Below, in pieces: positions 48,669 to 58,468 of a stretch of 64,000 nucleotides of DNA. Each line of letters starts with the position of its first letter. Positions within the stretch are counted from its first letter, which is position 1. The position numbers and the translations under genes were made by a program. Source of the DNA: Actinobacillus porcinus (lineage in GTDB: Bacteria; Pseudomonadota; Gammaproteobacteria; Enterobacterales; Pasteurellaceae); the NCBI RefSeq assembly GCF_901764995.1, contig NZ_CABFKI010000006.1:94627-158626 (forward strand), given 5' to 3'. The notes below the pieces were generated by a model. That model made no database searches, was not told the DNA's origin, and saw nothing but the letters and a program-made list of their open reading frames with translations.

Positions 48669-50240
48669 TTATTTTCTTGCTAACAAATGTTCTTTGCGAA
48701 TACCTAAAACCACTAAGGTACCTAAATAACTGATGGCGGCAATGGCAATTAACCACGCTAGCCAATGCACCCGTTTTAAGAAGGTCATGCTGTTCCAGGT
48801 TTCTAAACTTGGGCAAAAATACCAAACCAAACCACCCATCAAACAGGCGGCAATCAAAACTTTCACAAAAAAGACCGCACTTTGGCGACTAAAATGATAA
48901 ACGTCTGTTTTCGCTAAGCCACGATAAAGTAGGAAGGCATTCAATGTTGCAGACATCGCAGACGCCATCGCGAGCCCAACATAGCTAAACCAAAAGGCTA
49001 AAATATTAAAGCCCATATTACTTACCATGGCAATAATCCCGATTTTTACAGGGGTTTTCGTGTCTTGGCGGGCGTAATAGCCATTGGCTAAAATTTTAAT
49101 GAGCATAAAGCTAAGCAAACCTGCGTTAAATGCCCAAAGGGAAAGGGCGGCGGCTTGCACATCCGTTAAACGGAATTCCCCACGCATAAATAACGTGAGT
49201 AGCATGGGTTCAGCAAGAACGGCAATACCTATCATGGCGGGCACGCCTAGCAATAAAATCATTCTTACCCCCCAATCCATTGTGCGGCGAAAATCCTCCG
49301 CACTTTGCGGATTGTCCGCTTTGTTGACGTGTTGACGTGCTAAGGTAGGTAAAATTACCGTAGATATTGCAATGCCAAACAAGCCGAGCGGGAATTCGAG
49401 TAAGCGATCGGAATAATAAAGCCAGCTGATTGAACCTGTCATTAAAAAGGATGCAATAAAAGTATCGAGCAAAAGGTTGATTTGACTGACTGAAACCCCA
49501 AATAACGCCGGGATCATGAGTGTGCGTATTTTTTTTACCCCTTCATCATGCCACGCCCATTTGGGTTTAACCAGTAATCCGGCTTTTTTGAGAAAAGGAA
49601 TTTGGAACAAAAATTGCAATAACCCACCAACAAAAATACCTATGGCTAAGGCTAAGTCAGGGCTATCCAGTTGCGGCGCGAGCAAAAGTGCGGTGGCAAT
49701 CATAGCAATATTGAGCAATACAGGGGAAAATGACATTACGCCAAATTTCCCCAGCGTATTTAATATTGCACCTGATAATGCAACAAAGGTGATAAACCAC
49801 AAATAAGGGAAAGTAATTTTGAGCAACAATGAAGCTTGTTCAAACTTATGCGCATTTTCACCGTTATGCAGCCAATCCATAAACCAGCCCGTACCAAAAA
49901 TAGCTGCCACCACCGGCGAGCCAATCATGGCCACTAGCGTCACAATAGTGACTAAACCGCCCAAGGTGCCTGAAACTTTTGCAATAAATTCTCGGGTTTT
50001 GTTCATATCACCTGATTTTTGATATTCCGCCAGAACAGGCACAAATGCTTGTGAAAAGGCGCCTTCCGCAAATAAACGGCGCAAGAAGTTTGGAATTCGA
50101 TTGGCAAATAAGAAAATATCGGCCGCCGCACCTGCTCCAATAATATTGGCAATGACGACATCCCGTACCAAACCTAGGACACGAGAAAGTAAGGTCATTG
50201 TGCTGACAATAATGCCTGATTTTAGAAGTCGTTTACTCAA
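48669..50240 (-). CDS. murJ: Lipid II flippase MurJ
   Basis: MurJ moves lipid II across the inner membrane for wall synthesis. The 523-residue MOP-superfamily protein is almost entirely hydrophobic with about 14 helices. Conserved pieces are GLVRDVVIANIIGAGAAADIFLFANRIPNFLRRLFAEGAFSQAFVPVLAEY-type sequence in the first helices (with the essential arginine and Asp) and YYARQDTKTPVKIG. It is convergent with mnmE. The start overlaps nothing; rpsT is divergent upstream. Confidence 0.97.
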   Translation of the reverse strand: MSKRLLKSGIIVSTMTLLSRVLGLVRDVVIANIIGAGAAADIFLFANRIPNFLRRLFAEGAFSQAFVPVLAEYQKSGDMNKTREFIAKVSGTLGGLVTIVTLVAMIGSPVVAAIFGTGWFMDWLHNGENAHKFEQASLLLKITFPYLWFITFVALSGAILNTLGKFGVMSFSPVLLNIAMIATALLLAPQLDSPDLALAIGIFVGGLLQFLFQIPFLKKAGLLVKPKWAWHDEGVKKIRTLMIPALFGVSVSQINLLLDTFIASFLMTGSISWLYYSDRLLEFPLGLFGIAISTVILPTLARQHVNKADNPQSAEDFRRTMDWGVRMILLLGVPAMIGIAVLAEPMLLTLFMRGEFRLTDVQAAALSLWAFNAGLLSFMLIKILANGYYARQDTKTPVKIGIIAMVSNMGFNILAFWFSYVGLAMASAMSATLNAFLLYRGLAKTDVYHFSRQSAVFFVKVLIAACLMGGLVWYFCPSLETWNSMTFLKRVHWLAWLIAIAAISYLGTLVVLGIRKEHLLARK

Positions 50241-50320
50241 AATTAAGATCCATTAGCAAAAAATTGCGTTAATTTTATAGAAATTTCATATTTGCGCTAT
50301 ATTCTAACGAAAAAAACTGC

Positions 50321-50459
50321 TAAAATCTCGCCCACATCGTTGATCTCGTCGCGAATGGCTTAATGCGACACCTTAAAACGGTGGTAACATTCGGTTGTGT
50401 CTCACCGAAAATCAACATATTTATCAATTAGTTAACTAAAAAATTTTAGGAGTTTGACC
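50321..50459 (+). promoter_or_regulatory. rpsT upstream region with structured leader
   Basis: A TAAAAT -10-like box (50321-50326) is followed by CTCGCCC, a GC-rich discriminator; the -35 is unclear. The leader folds into a closing stem GTTGAT (50339-50344)/ATCAAC (50411-50416). Inside are hairpins GTCGC/GCGAC (50348-50352/50365-50369) and TTCGGT/ACCGAA (50390-50395/50404-50409), and a weaker ACC/GGT pair between them. Such a multibranch fold before rpsT may serve S20 autoregulation, known for E. coli. That function is inference. Confidence 0.45.
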
Positions 50460-50723
50460 TTGGCTAATATCAAGTCAGCAAAAAAACGTGCGGTTCAATC
50501 TGAAAAACGCCGTCAACACAACGCAAGTCAACGCTCAATGATGCGTACTTACATCAAAAAAGTTTATGCAGCAGTAGCAGCTGGTGAAAAAGCAACCGCT
50601 GAAGCCGCATTCGTAGAAATGCAAAAAGTCGTGGATCGTATGGCATCTAAAGGCTTAATCCACGCAAACAAAGCTGCAAACCACAAATCTAAATTATCTG
50701 CACAAATCAAAAAATTAGCATAA
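50460..50723 (+). CDS. rpsT: 30S ribosomal protein S20
   Basis: S20 is a helical 30S assembly protein. I choose the TTG at 50460 as start: it gives [11 protein letters not shown] and 87 residues, matching E. coli S20, whose gene also begins with UUG. A second in-frame TTG six bases upstream would add two residues and sits too close to the AGGAG ribosome site. The weak start is part of autogenous control in E. coli. The C terminus is [15 protein letters not shown] terminator follows. Confidence 0.97.
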   Translation: MANIKSAKKRAVQSEKRRQHNASQRSMMRTYIKKVYAAVAAGEKATAEAAFVEMQKVVDRMASKGLIHANKAANHKSKLSAQIKKLA

Positions 50724-50745
50724 TTTAGGTTTCAATATTTAGTAT

Positions 50746-50773
50746 AAACCGCACCTTAAAGTGCGGTTTTTTT
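50746..50773 (+). terminator. Terminator after rpsT (uptake-signal stem)
   Basis: AAACCGCAC (50746-50754), loop CTTAAA, GTGCGGTTT (50761-50769), then Ts. The second arm reads AAAGTGCGGT, a full uptake signal. Confidence 0.85.
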
Positions 50774-50792
50774 ATGGCAAGAATTAGGAGCC

Positions 50793-51458
50793 TTATGTTC
50801 GTCTGCGGCGGCGATGGTAGCTTAATGCATTATTGCTCAGGCGTTTTCGCGTGATTTTAGTTGGTGTATCTTGTGTTCGATGAGCACGGCGGTAGTGGCT
50901 GAGAAAATAATGCACGGAGCTGGCTAACACAATGCCCACTAAGAATATCACAATAAATTCACCGTAAAGCTGTTTAAATAATTGGCCGGTTTTACTTTGT
51001 GTGGTTTGCCCATATTGACTATTAAAGGTAATGCGCAGAAAACCTTCTACCCCATTTTTGGAGTAAATCGGCTCAACAATTTGTTGGTGCCGTGCTGTTG
51101 TATTATCTTCCAACCCTAATTGCGCTCTAAGGCTTTGACTTCCGTGGCTTTGGGCAATTAATTCACCGTTTCCATTATATAAGGAAGCATCAATCACAAA
51201 ACTTTCTTGCGCAAGATTATCTAAGGTTTCCGTTAGTTTTTCCGTTTTGGCATTATTCAACAATAACATAGCCAATAAATTGGTTTGTTGTCGAACTAAT
51301 AAATGTGACAAATTGGCAACTTGGTTAACGCTCGCAAGCTGTGAGCCAATATGAAATTGTTTTACCCCAAATAAAATGACACCAAGTGCCGCCAGACACA
51401 ATACAATAATCGTAGCAAACAGCGCGGATTTCTTGATTTTTTCATGCAGAATTTGCAA
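50793..51458 (-). CDS. ytjB: YtjB/Smp (AhpA) family membrane protein
   Basis: This 221-residue protein of unknown function has an N-terminal membrane helix (about 14-32), a periplasmic domain (about 35-165) and a second membrane helix (about 168-188). A very basic C-terminal tail ends HRRRRRT. This two-helix layout and the divergent position beside serB match YtjB (Smp) of E. coli and the AhpA family. The periplasmic part includes ASLYNGNGELIAQSHG, a sensor-like strand pattern. No enzymatic motif is visible. Confidence 0.85.
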   Translation of the reverse strand: MQILHEKIKKSALFATIIVLCLAALGVILFGVKQFHIGSQLASVNQVANLSHLLVRQQTNLLAMLLLNNAKTEKLTETLDNLAQESFVIDASLYNGNGELIAQSHGSQSLRAQLGLEDNTTARHQQIVEPIYSKNGVEGFLRITFNSQYGQTTQSKTGQLFKQLYGEFIVIFLVGIVLASSVHYFLSHYRRAHRTQDTPTKITRKRLSNNALSYHRRRRRT

Positions 51459-51523
51459 GTTCTTTTCCTAACTTAAAGAGAATGATGTATGATTGTAGCA
51501 TTATTTTTATTAAAGGATCATCT

Positions 51524-52468
51524 ATGCAAACCATTCTTCAACAATATCCTACATTTCCCACCGCACTTTTACCTGACCAACCTGTTTTAGCAACAAAAGG
51601 CTATTCCATTCTTTTTGGTATAGGGTTAAATGCGGAAAAATTGACGGATTTCCAAGTAAAGTGCGGTCAAAATTTTGAAATTTTAGATTGCTGGCAAGCG
51701 ATACATAATGTGGTAGTGTTATTTAAGGGCACCTTTTCTCAGGCACAAATTGAGGTCGCCCATCATTTGCAATTAGACGCTGCCGTGATTGATTTTAACG
51801 CCAGCCTAAGCCAAGCGGGTTTGCTTGTGATGGATATGGATAGCACCGCGATCAAAATTGAGTGCATTGATGAAATTGCCAAATTGGCAGGAACGGGGGA
51901 AGAAGTCTCTGCGATTACTGCCGCCGCAATGCGTGGTGAATTAGATTTTGAGCAAAGTTTACGCCGCCGCGTAGGCACCTTAAAAGGTGCACCTGAAAGC
52001 ATTTTAGCCCAAGTCCGCGAAAACCTTCCGTTAATGGAAGGATTGCAAGAAACCTTGGTCGAATTAAAAAAATATGGTTGGAAAACCGCTATTGCTTCAG
52101 GGGGCTTTACTTATTTTGCGGATTATTTGAAAGAAACCTTAGGCTTAGATGCTGCGGTTTCCAATCAATTTGAAATTGTGGATGGCACACTTACAGGCAA
52201 TGTAAAAGGGGATATTGTGCATGCCCAATATAAAGCCGACACGCTACAACGCTTGGCACACGCGTTTGCTATTCCATTGGAAAACACTGTTGCCATTGGC
52301 GATGGGGCGAATGATTTAGCGATGATGGCCGTGGCAGATCTTGGCGCCGCATTTCACGCAAAACCAAAAGTACAACAACAGGCGCAAGTTGTGGTAAACT
52401 TTGCCGACTTAACAGGCTTAATTTGTTTATTAAGTGCCAATGATCGAGTTCAACAAATTGAAAAATAA
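51524..52468 (+). CDS. serB: Phosphoserine phosphatase SerB
   Basis: SerB performs the last step of serine synthesis. Starting at ATG 51524 with AAAGGA upstream, the protein has 314 residues. The HAD motifs are [15 protein letters not shown] (nucleophile and acid aspartates), [10 protein letters not shown], the lysine region HAQYKAD and [18 protein letters not shown]. The N-terminal third is a regulatory-type domain. Two uptake signals lie within it. The gene is divergent from ytjB as in E. coli. Confidence 0.96.
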   Translation: MQTILQQYPTFPTALLPDQPVLATKGYSILFGIGLNAEKLTDFQVKCGQNFEILDCWQAIHNVVVLFKGTFSQAQIEVAHHLQLDAAVIDFNASLSQAGLLVMDMDSTAIKIECIDEIAKLAGTGEEVSAITAAAMRGELDFEQSLRRRVGTLKGAPESILAQVRENLPLMEGLQETLVELKKYGWKTAIASGGFTYFADYLKETLGLDAAVSNQFEIVDGTLTGNVKGDIVHAQYKADTLQRLAHAFAIPLENTVAIGDGANDLAMMAVADLGAAFHAKPKVQQQAQVVVNFADLTGLICLLSANDRVQQIEK

Positions 52469-52479
52469 GGAGAAATAAA

Positions 52480-52971
52480 ATGCCATCTTTTGATATTGTT
52501 TCAGAATTAACCATGCACGAAGTGCGCAACGCGGTAGAAAATGCAAACCGTGTATTAAGTTCACGCTATGATTTCCGTGGCGTGGAAGCGGTGATTGAGT
52601 TAAATGAAAAAAATGAAAGCATCAAAATTACGTCAGAATCAGATTTCCAATTAGAGCAACTTTATGAAATTTTGTTAGGCTCTTGCATTAAACGGGGCAT
52701 TGAAAGTACCTCTTTAGATGTGCCATCGGAAAGTGAACATCACGGTAAATTGTATTCAAAAGAGATTAAATTGAAGCAAGGCATCGAAACCGATATGGCG
52801 AAGAAAATCACCAAATTGATTAAAGACAGTAAATTGAAAGTCCAAACCCAAATTCAAGGGGAACAAGTTCGTGTTACAGGAAAATCCCGTGACGATTTAC
52901 AAGCGGCTATTCAATTAGTCAAAGGTGCAGATTTAGGTCAACCGTTCCAATTTGAGAATTTCCGCGATTAA
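52480..52971 (+). CDS. yajQ: YajQ family nucleotide-binding protein
   Basis: The 163-residue protein has two ferredoxin-like domains. Typical sequences are [37 protein letters not shown] at the start and [32 protein letters not shown] at the end. YajQ relatives bind nucleotides, and some bind cyclic di-GMP, but the role in Pasteurellaceae is unknown. It starts 11 bases after serB and is followed by a strong terminator. Confidence 0.96.
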   Translation: MPSFDIVSELTMHEVRNAVENANRVLSSRYDFRGVEAVIELNEKNESIKITSESDFQLEQLYEILLGSCIKRGIESTSLDVPSESEHHGKLYSKEIKLKQGIETDMAKKITKLIKDSKLKVQTQIQGEQVRVTGKSRDDLQAAIQLVKGADLGQPFQFENFRD

Positions 52972-53006
52972 GTATCAATCGTTATATTGATTAGTTACGT
53001 TTATTT

Positions 53007-53039
53007 GCGACATTACATTGTGTAATGTCGCTTTTTTTA
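53007..53039 (+). terminator. Terminator after yajQ
   Basis: GCGACATTACA (53007-53017), loop TTG, TGTAATGTCGC (53021-53031), a perfect 11-bp stem, then seven Ts. It ends serB-yajQ. Confidence 0.9.
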
Positions 53040-53066
53040 TCATGTAAAACACCGCTTTTAAAACGC

Positions 53067-53116
53067 CATTCAGTACCATACTGAATGTAGCTCTCTACTT
53101 GACGTAGAGAGCTACA
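53067..53116. repeat. Double palindrome ahead of the accessory genes
   Basis: CATTCAGTA (53067-53075)/TACTGAATG (53079-53087) is a perfect 9-bp stem. TGTAGCTCTCTAC (53086-53098)/GTAGAGAGCTACA (53104-53116) is a perfect 13-bp stem. They overlap by two bases. Neither has a T tract. They mark the boundary between conserved yajQ and the unrecognised genes. Confidence 0.65.
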
Positions 53117-53196
53117 TATAACAAGTACTGAAGAACCAATAAACAAAATTGATATGTGTTCAGTATTTGCTCAATTCAAATGGATGGGATTTAAAG

Positions 53197-53424
53197 ATGA
53201 CGATGTTAAAAGAAGTGTATGATTTTATTGCACCAACAGTTCAAGCGAAAATTGATATGCTTAAAGCGGAGCTTGAGGTAGCAGAACAAAAGGCGGTTAT
53301 TTGTATTCATTACGATAAGGAGCTTATTGATAAAGCAATGCATAAAATCATCAAGGAGTATAAAAATTACTCTATTCAATATACAGTTGCTCCTAATTGC
53401 TTAGAAATTACCATTAGCCGTTAA
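53197..53424 (+). CDS. Hypothetical protein, first of a three-gene accessory group
   Basis: I do not recognise this protein. From ATG 53197 it has 75 residues (MTMLKEVYDF...); ATG 53203 is also possible, and the frame is open to a TTG at 53149. It has no signal peptide. A central helix (about 12-28) is rich in Glu/Lys/Ala, and the C-terminal half alternates (ICIHYDKELIDK, IQYTVAPNCLEITISR). The next gene starts 20 bases later, so the two are probably co-transcribed. Base composition is AT-rich compared with flanking genes. Confidence 0.6.
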   Translation: MTMLKEVYDFIAPTVQAKIDMLKAELEVAEQKAVICIHYDKELIDKAMHKIIKEYKNYSIQYTVAPNCLEITISR

Positions 53425-53444
53425 TAAGTAAGGGGAAATAAACG

Positions 53445-53921
53445 ATGAAAAAATTTATACGAATGCTTAGTGTAGCAATGTTAGCCTTAGGCGTGGTAAA
53501 TACAGTTAGTGCAAAAGCGGCAACTACGGAAATGGTTGATGAAAAACTTTCTTGGAATGAATTAAGAAGCATTTTAGAGAGTGAAGATTTAATGAGGTTT
53601 CAAGCTCAACGTGAAGGTGTACAGATTTATGCAACGGGAGATAATGAAATATGGAAAAATCTAAATGTTCATGTGTCTTCTGTAGGAGTAAGTCTTTTGA
53701 ACTCTAGAATATTGTTTATAGCATATCTTCCTGAAACACAATGTAATGAAAAAACAATTACTGATTGGAATGGGCAGTTATTCGGGGCTTATATTATTAA
53801 AAATGGCAAGAATTGTAATCTAGTGACAACAATGAATTTAATTGGTGGTATAAGCAAAAATAATATCAAGTCAACGATAACGATATTTGCTGCTCTTGTT
53901 AAAAAAATATCTGTTCGTTGA
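53445..53921 (+). CDS. Hypothetical secreted protein, paralogue 1 of a tandem pair
   Basis: No family is recognised. The 158 residues have a clear signal peptide (MKKFIRMLSVAMLALGVVNTVSAKA) with cleavage likely near 23-25, so the mature protein should be periplasmic or secreted. Shared features with the next gene are a WNELRSILESEDL helix after the signal, GDNEIWKNLNV, a hydrophobic strand NSRILFIAYLP, two cysteines (QCNEK and NCNLV) that could pair, and a glycine-rich LIGGISKNNIK near the end. A GGGGAAA ribosome site precedes the ATG. The gene is AT-rich. Confidence 0.75.
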   Translation: MKKFIRMLSVAMLALGVVNTVSAKAATTEMVDEKLSWNELRSILESEDLMRFQAQREGVQIYATGDNEIWKNLNVHVSSVGVSLLNSRILFIAYLPETQCNEKTITDWNGQLFGAYIIKNGKNCNLVTTMNLIGGISKNNIKSTITIFAALVKKISVR

Positions 53922-53957
53922 TAAGAATGAGTTTCTATAAGATAAGGATTTATAATG

Positions 53958-54434
53958 ATGAACAAATTTGTACGAATGTTTGGTGCATTAGTGTTGGCGT
54001 TTAGTGGGATAAATGTGGCTAATGCAGAGCCATTTACTGCACAAGTATTTGATGAAACCATCTCATTAAGTGAATTAAAAGCAGCGCTAGAGCATGACAA
54101 TTTTCTAGAAACACATCATATAGACCCCAATAAGCCTTCACTTTTAGTTTTGTTGGGAAATTCATCTTTTTGGGAAGAAAATAATATTAAACTGACTCAG
54201 CCTGTTGCTGTGATGTTGCGTGATAATGCGTATTTGCTCGTGGCAACTCAGACTAAAGAAAGTGTATGTGACGCCGTCAATAACAGGCAGAACTACACAT
54301 CTTTATTTGCATCCAAAAGTAATGGTCACTGTAATTTAATGTACCCTATCTTACTATTCGGTGGTGTAACGGGGGATAATATCCAAGCGAATGTGATAAA
54401 TTTCATTATCAATATACAGGCATTAATAAAATAA
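53958..54434 (+). CDS. Hypothetical secreted protein, paralogue 2 of a tandem pair
   Basis: The start is ATG 53958 (MNKFVRM, aligning with MKKFIRM of paralogue 1); ATG 53955 is equally possible. The 158 residues have a signal peptide ending near NVANAEP. They align along their whole length with the preceding protein: SLSELKAALEHDNF, GNSSFWEENNI, DNAYLLVA, cysteines in SVCDAV and GHCNLM, and LFGGVTGDNIQ. Identity is low, so the duplication is old or diverging fast. Function unknown. A terminator shared with pssA follows. Confidence 0.75.
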   Translation: MNKFVRMFGALVLAFSGINVANAEPFTAQVFDETISLSELKAALEHDNFLETHHIDPNKPSLLVLLGNSSFWEENNIKLTQPVAVMLRDNAYLLVATQTKESVCDAVNNRQNYTSLFASKSNGHCNLMYPILLFGGVTGDNIQANVINFIINIQALIK

Positions 54435-54452
54435 ATTTGGTGTAATAGATAT

Positions 54453-54494
54453 AAAAAAACAGTCATAATGGTGAGTCATTATGCCTGTTTTTAT
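54453..54494. terminator. Bidirectional terminator between the accessory genes and pssA
   Basis: AAAAACAGTCATAATG and CATTATGCCTGTTTTT form a long stem with one mismatch around GTGAGT. A run of As on the left and Ts on the right gives T tracts on both strands. It ends both convergent units. Confidence 0.8.
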
Positions 54495-54502
54495 ATTACA
54501 GC

Positions 54503-55855
54503 TTACAAAATCATTTTCACAATTTGATCGGCTTTAACCCGAGAGAAGCGTTTTAATAAACGCTGTACCGGCGCAGGGTAGTCGTCCATTTCTTCTAATT
54601 CAGAATAATGCCCTAGTAAGCTTGTGTGTTTACGAATTTGCTCTAATTCTGTACGCACTTTTTCTTGTAACGCTTGATTTGGATCATGAATAAGTAACCC
54701 ATTTTCAGCATCCAAACGCCATGCACGTGGGTTAAGGTTATTGCCTGTGAGCAAAATATAACGATTATCTACCCAAACGCCTTTGAGATGATAAGAGTTA
54801 TCGCCATGTTTCCACAAGCGAATTTGTAGGTTGCCTTGTGCAATATCCGCTTCAAATTTTTTACAGAATAATCGCAGATTTTTTTCGTATAAGTAAGGCA
54901 GCGCGCCTGCCATACGGAATGGCTCTGTTGGCGGAATATAAAAGTCATTGGCGGTTTTATCGCCGACAATAATTTCGACTTGCTTGCCGTCATTGAGTAA
55001 ATCACGAATTTTAACTTGTAATGTACGCGGGAAGTTAAAATAGGGGGTGCAAATAGTGAGTTTATCTTCAACGAGTACAAATAAATCCTGAATGGTGCGA
55101 TTCAATAAATTATCACGTGCACCCAAACCGAATAATGGCGTAATCATTAATTCTTCGCCCAAATTCACCGCACTTTTTAGCTGATATTGGGCATTTTTTA
55201 GGTTGCGGCGGAAGGCTTTGATTGCCGACTTAATTTCTTTCGTTTTTGGACGGGCTTCGTCTAATGGAAAAACAGCCGTTGAATCAAGTAAATAGGTGTT
55301 TATAAAGTTGACAAAACTATCTGCCAAATCTGCGTGGTGGATTTTTTGATAGCGGTCATAACGATATTTTTCCTTCTGCTGCAAATAGACGTTATTAATG
55401 CTTGCGCCACTGTAAAGCACAATATCATCAAAGACAAAGCCTTTGATGTGTAAGACACCAAATACTTCGCGCGTATTCACAGGAACGCCAAAAAACATTT
55501 TGTCATTGCCATGCAATTGACGTTGTTCTTCGTACCAATCTGCATTGGTTTGACTTTTTGCCGCACCTAATAAATTACGTTGCGCGCGGTGCCAATCCAC
55601 GAGAATTTTGATCTCTAAGTTAGGATTAGCCGCTTTGGCTTGATAGATTTCATTGAGAATTTCTTGACCGGCTTCATCAAGTTGCCAGTAAAGTGCGGTG
55701 ACGTAAATACGTGTTTTGGCACTGCGAATTAACTCAATGATGGTTTGTTTGAATTGTGGCGCGCCGGCTAAAAATTCCACATCCGCTGAATTAAGCGGTA
55801 AATAAGGTAATTTAGCTAGATGTTGTTGCGCGCGTTTGTGTCGATTGATAAACAT
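54503..55855 (-). CDS. pssA: Phosphatidylserine synthase PssA
   Basis: PssA condenses CDP-diacylglycerol with serine, the first committed step to phosphatidylethanolamine. The 450 residues (E. coli 451) are of the phospholipase D superfamily. The first HKD-like motif is VLHIKGFVFDDIVLYSGASINNVY, the second YHLKGVWVDNRYILLTGNNLNPRAW. There are no strong membrane helices, as for the E. coli peripheral enzyme. Cardiolipin synthases share these motifs but have N-terminal helices, absent here. Its neighbour yfiF is also the E. coli neighbour. Confidence 0.95.
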   Translation of the reverse strand: MFINRHKRAQQHLAKLPYLPLNSADVEFLAGAPQFKQTIIELIRSAKTRIYVTALYWQLDEAGQEILNEIYQAKAANPNLEIKILVDWHRAQRNLLGAAKSQTNADWYEEQRQLHGNDKMFFGVPVNTREVFGVLHIKGFVFDDIVLYSGASINNVYLQQKEKYRYDRYQKIHHADLADSFVNFINTYLLDSTAVFPLDEARPKTKEIKSAIKAFRRNLKNAQYQLKSAVNLGEELMITPLFGLGARDNLLNRTIQDLFVLVEDKLTICTPYFNFPRTLQVKIRDLLNDGKQVEIIVGDKTANDFYIPPTEPFRMAGALPYLYEKNLRLFCKKFEADIAQGNLQIRLWKHGDNSYHLKGVWVDNRYILLTGNNLNPRAWRLDAENGLLIHDPNQALQEKVRTELEQIRKHTSLLGHYSELEEMDDYPAPVQRLLKRFSRVKADQIVKMIL

Positions 55856-55965
55856 ATTATTTTTTCTTCTTACACAATTTTTAAATGTTGGTGCGAGACC
55901 AATTAATGCGGTAGTTTACAATATTTTTGCTATAATGCCTAAAATTTTTGATTAGAGATATTCCT

Positions 55966-57006
55966 ATGACTTCATTTAAGCAACCTAAGTTTCAAATTTC
56001 TTCCCAAGAAAATCGCTTTAAAGAACGTACTCTTGGTGAAGGTTCTACACGCCGGTTTAATGAGCGTAAAGCGAAAAAACAGGATGAAAATTCACCGCAC
56101 TTTAAGGGAAAACGCAGTACGCGAGGTTCGGATAAATCCGCTTTCGCGCATTCTCAACCAATGACGCCACAAATAACAGAAACCCAGCTGGGCGGTGTGA
56201 AAGTGGTCGTGAAATCCATGGGAGCCGGCGATAAGCCGAAAGTGAAGAAAACAGGGGCGTTATCCCCTCGCGCGCCTGAAAAGATTAAGAAAAATCGCGC
56301 AGAAGAAATGAAAGTTTTTGGGGAAAATGCCTGTTTGACGCTATTTGCAGAACGTCCCGAAAGTATTGTCCGTGCTTGGGCTACGGTGGAAATGTCTCAT
56401 CGTATCGGGGAAATGTTTAGTTATTTGGCGGCAAATAAAAAAGCTTATCACGTGGTGGATCGTGCGGAATTAGAATTAGTGAGCGGTTCAGAGCATCATG
56501 GTGGGATTTGTTTGTTGGTCAAAAAACAACGTCCTTTCACGTTGACCGGCTATTTAGATATTCCGCGTCAAGCAGATTGCTTGTTGTTGCTGGATGGGGT
56601 GGCAAATAATCCGCAAAACATCGGAGGCATTATCCGCACTTGTGCGTTTTACGGTATTAAACAGGTGATCTCAAGTGAGCCTGAATTATTAAATAGTCCA
56701 AATGCCTTTCGTGTCGCGGAAGGGGGAATGGAATATGTTCATCCGTTGCAAGCCGAAGCGACAGACATGGCATTATCTCAGTTGCGCAAAGCAGGATATC
56801 AGATTGTTCATTTGAGTAACGAGAAAAATGCGCAAAGCGCGAGTCATCTTAAGTTACAAGATAAAGTCGTGTTTGTTCTTGCTCATGCTGATTTTGCGGA
56901 GAAGGGGGATGATATTGTGAATTTAAGTTTCGCTAATCCGTTAAAATCCGGGTTAAATGTCGCCGTTGCGGCAGGGATTTTATTATCAAAATGGGTGGCG
57001 CGTTAA
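55966..57006 (+). CDS. yfiF: SpoU/TrmH-family RNA methyltransferase YfiF
   Basis: A SPOUT-class 2'-O-methyltransferase whose RNA target is not established. From ATG 55966 the protein has 346 residues (E. coli YfiF 345). The first 130 are basic and probably disordered. A SpoU substrate-binding domain follows (about 115-190), then the catalytic domain with LLLDGVANNPQNIGGIIRTCAFYG, RVAEGGMEYV and the C-terminal NPLKSGLNVAVAAGILLSKW. The next gene overlaps by one base. The upstream open frame to TTG 55948 is unlikely to be used. Confidence 0.94.
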   Translation: MTSFKQPKFQISSQENRFKERTLGEGSTRRFNERKAKKQDENSPHFKGKRSTRGSDKSAFAHSQPMTPQITETQLGGVKVVVKSMGAGDKPKVKKTGALSPRAPEKIKKNRAEEMKVFGENACLTLFAERPESIVRAWATVEMSHRIGEMFSYLAANKKAYHVVDRAELELVSGSEHHGGICLLVKKQRPFTLTGYLDIPRQADCLLLLDGVANNPQNIGGIIRTCAFYGIKQVISSEPELLNSPNAFRVAEGGMEYVHPLQAEATDMALSQLRKAGYQIVHLSNEKNAQSASHLKLQDKVVFVLAHADFAEKGDDIVNLSFANPLKSGLNVAVAAGILLSKWVAR

Positions 57007-57236
57007 TGGCGTTACAACGCTGCCCCGAATGTCGGCATAAAATTAGTGAAGGTGCGGAAACCTGTCCGCACTGTGGCTTTTCTTTTCGTGCGGCCGATTT
57101 GGCGATTTATAAGCAAAAATTAGAACAACGGCGGTTGCATAATCAAGAATTGAATAAGCAAAATGCCAAAATTCAGTTAATTTGGCTCGTGATTTTTATT
57201 ATTGTGATTGCGGTGGCAAGTTGGTGGTACCATTAA
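57006..57236 (+). CDS. Zinc-ribbon membrane protein
   Basis: This 76-residue protein starts on the last base of the yfiF stop (TAATG). It has an N-terminal zinc ribbon (CPECRHKISEGAETCPHCG, residues about 6-24). A charged helix with many Gln/Asn follows, then a C-terminal membrane helix (IWLVIFIIVIAVASWWY). The layout suggests a small inner-membrane protein with a cytoplasmic zinc ribbon. The function is unknown; co-translation with yfiF is likely. Confidence 0.8.
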   Translation: MALQRCPECRHKISEGAETCPHCGFSFRAADLAIYKQKLEQRRLHNQELNKQNAKIQLIWLVIFIIVIAVASWWYH

Positions 57237-57252
57237 GTTGATTTCATCATGC

Positions 57253-58364
<1,112 letters not shown>

Positions 58365-58394
58365 GCAAAATCTCAAGAAATTTGATCTAGAACA

Positions 58395-58423
58395 GTTACA
58401 AGCTAATAATAACTCGGTATAAT
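58395..58423 (+). promoter_or_regulatory. pgk promoter
   Basis: GTTACA (58395-58400), a 17-base spacer and a perfect TATAAT (58418-58423), 45 bases before the pgk ATG. Confidence 0.6.
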
Positions 58424-58468
58424 GTCGAAGTTTCAGATTTTATTATTTTAACCAAAAGAGGATAAATT

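Noticed and set aside
53001..53120. CRISPR-like repeats near yajQ
   Set aside because: The repeats are inverted hairpins of different sequence, with no direct repeats or spacers.
53149..53196. TTG-initiated extension of the first accessory gene
   Set aside because: No ribosome site precedes the TTG at 53149; ATG 53197 or 53203 is more likely.
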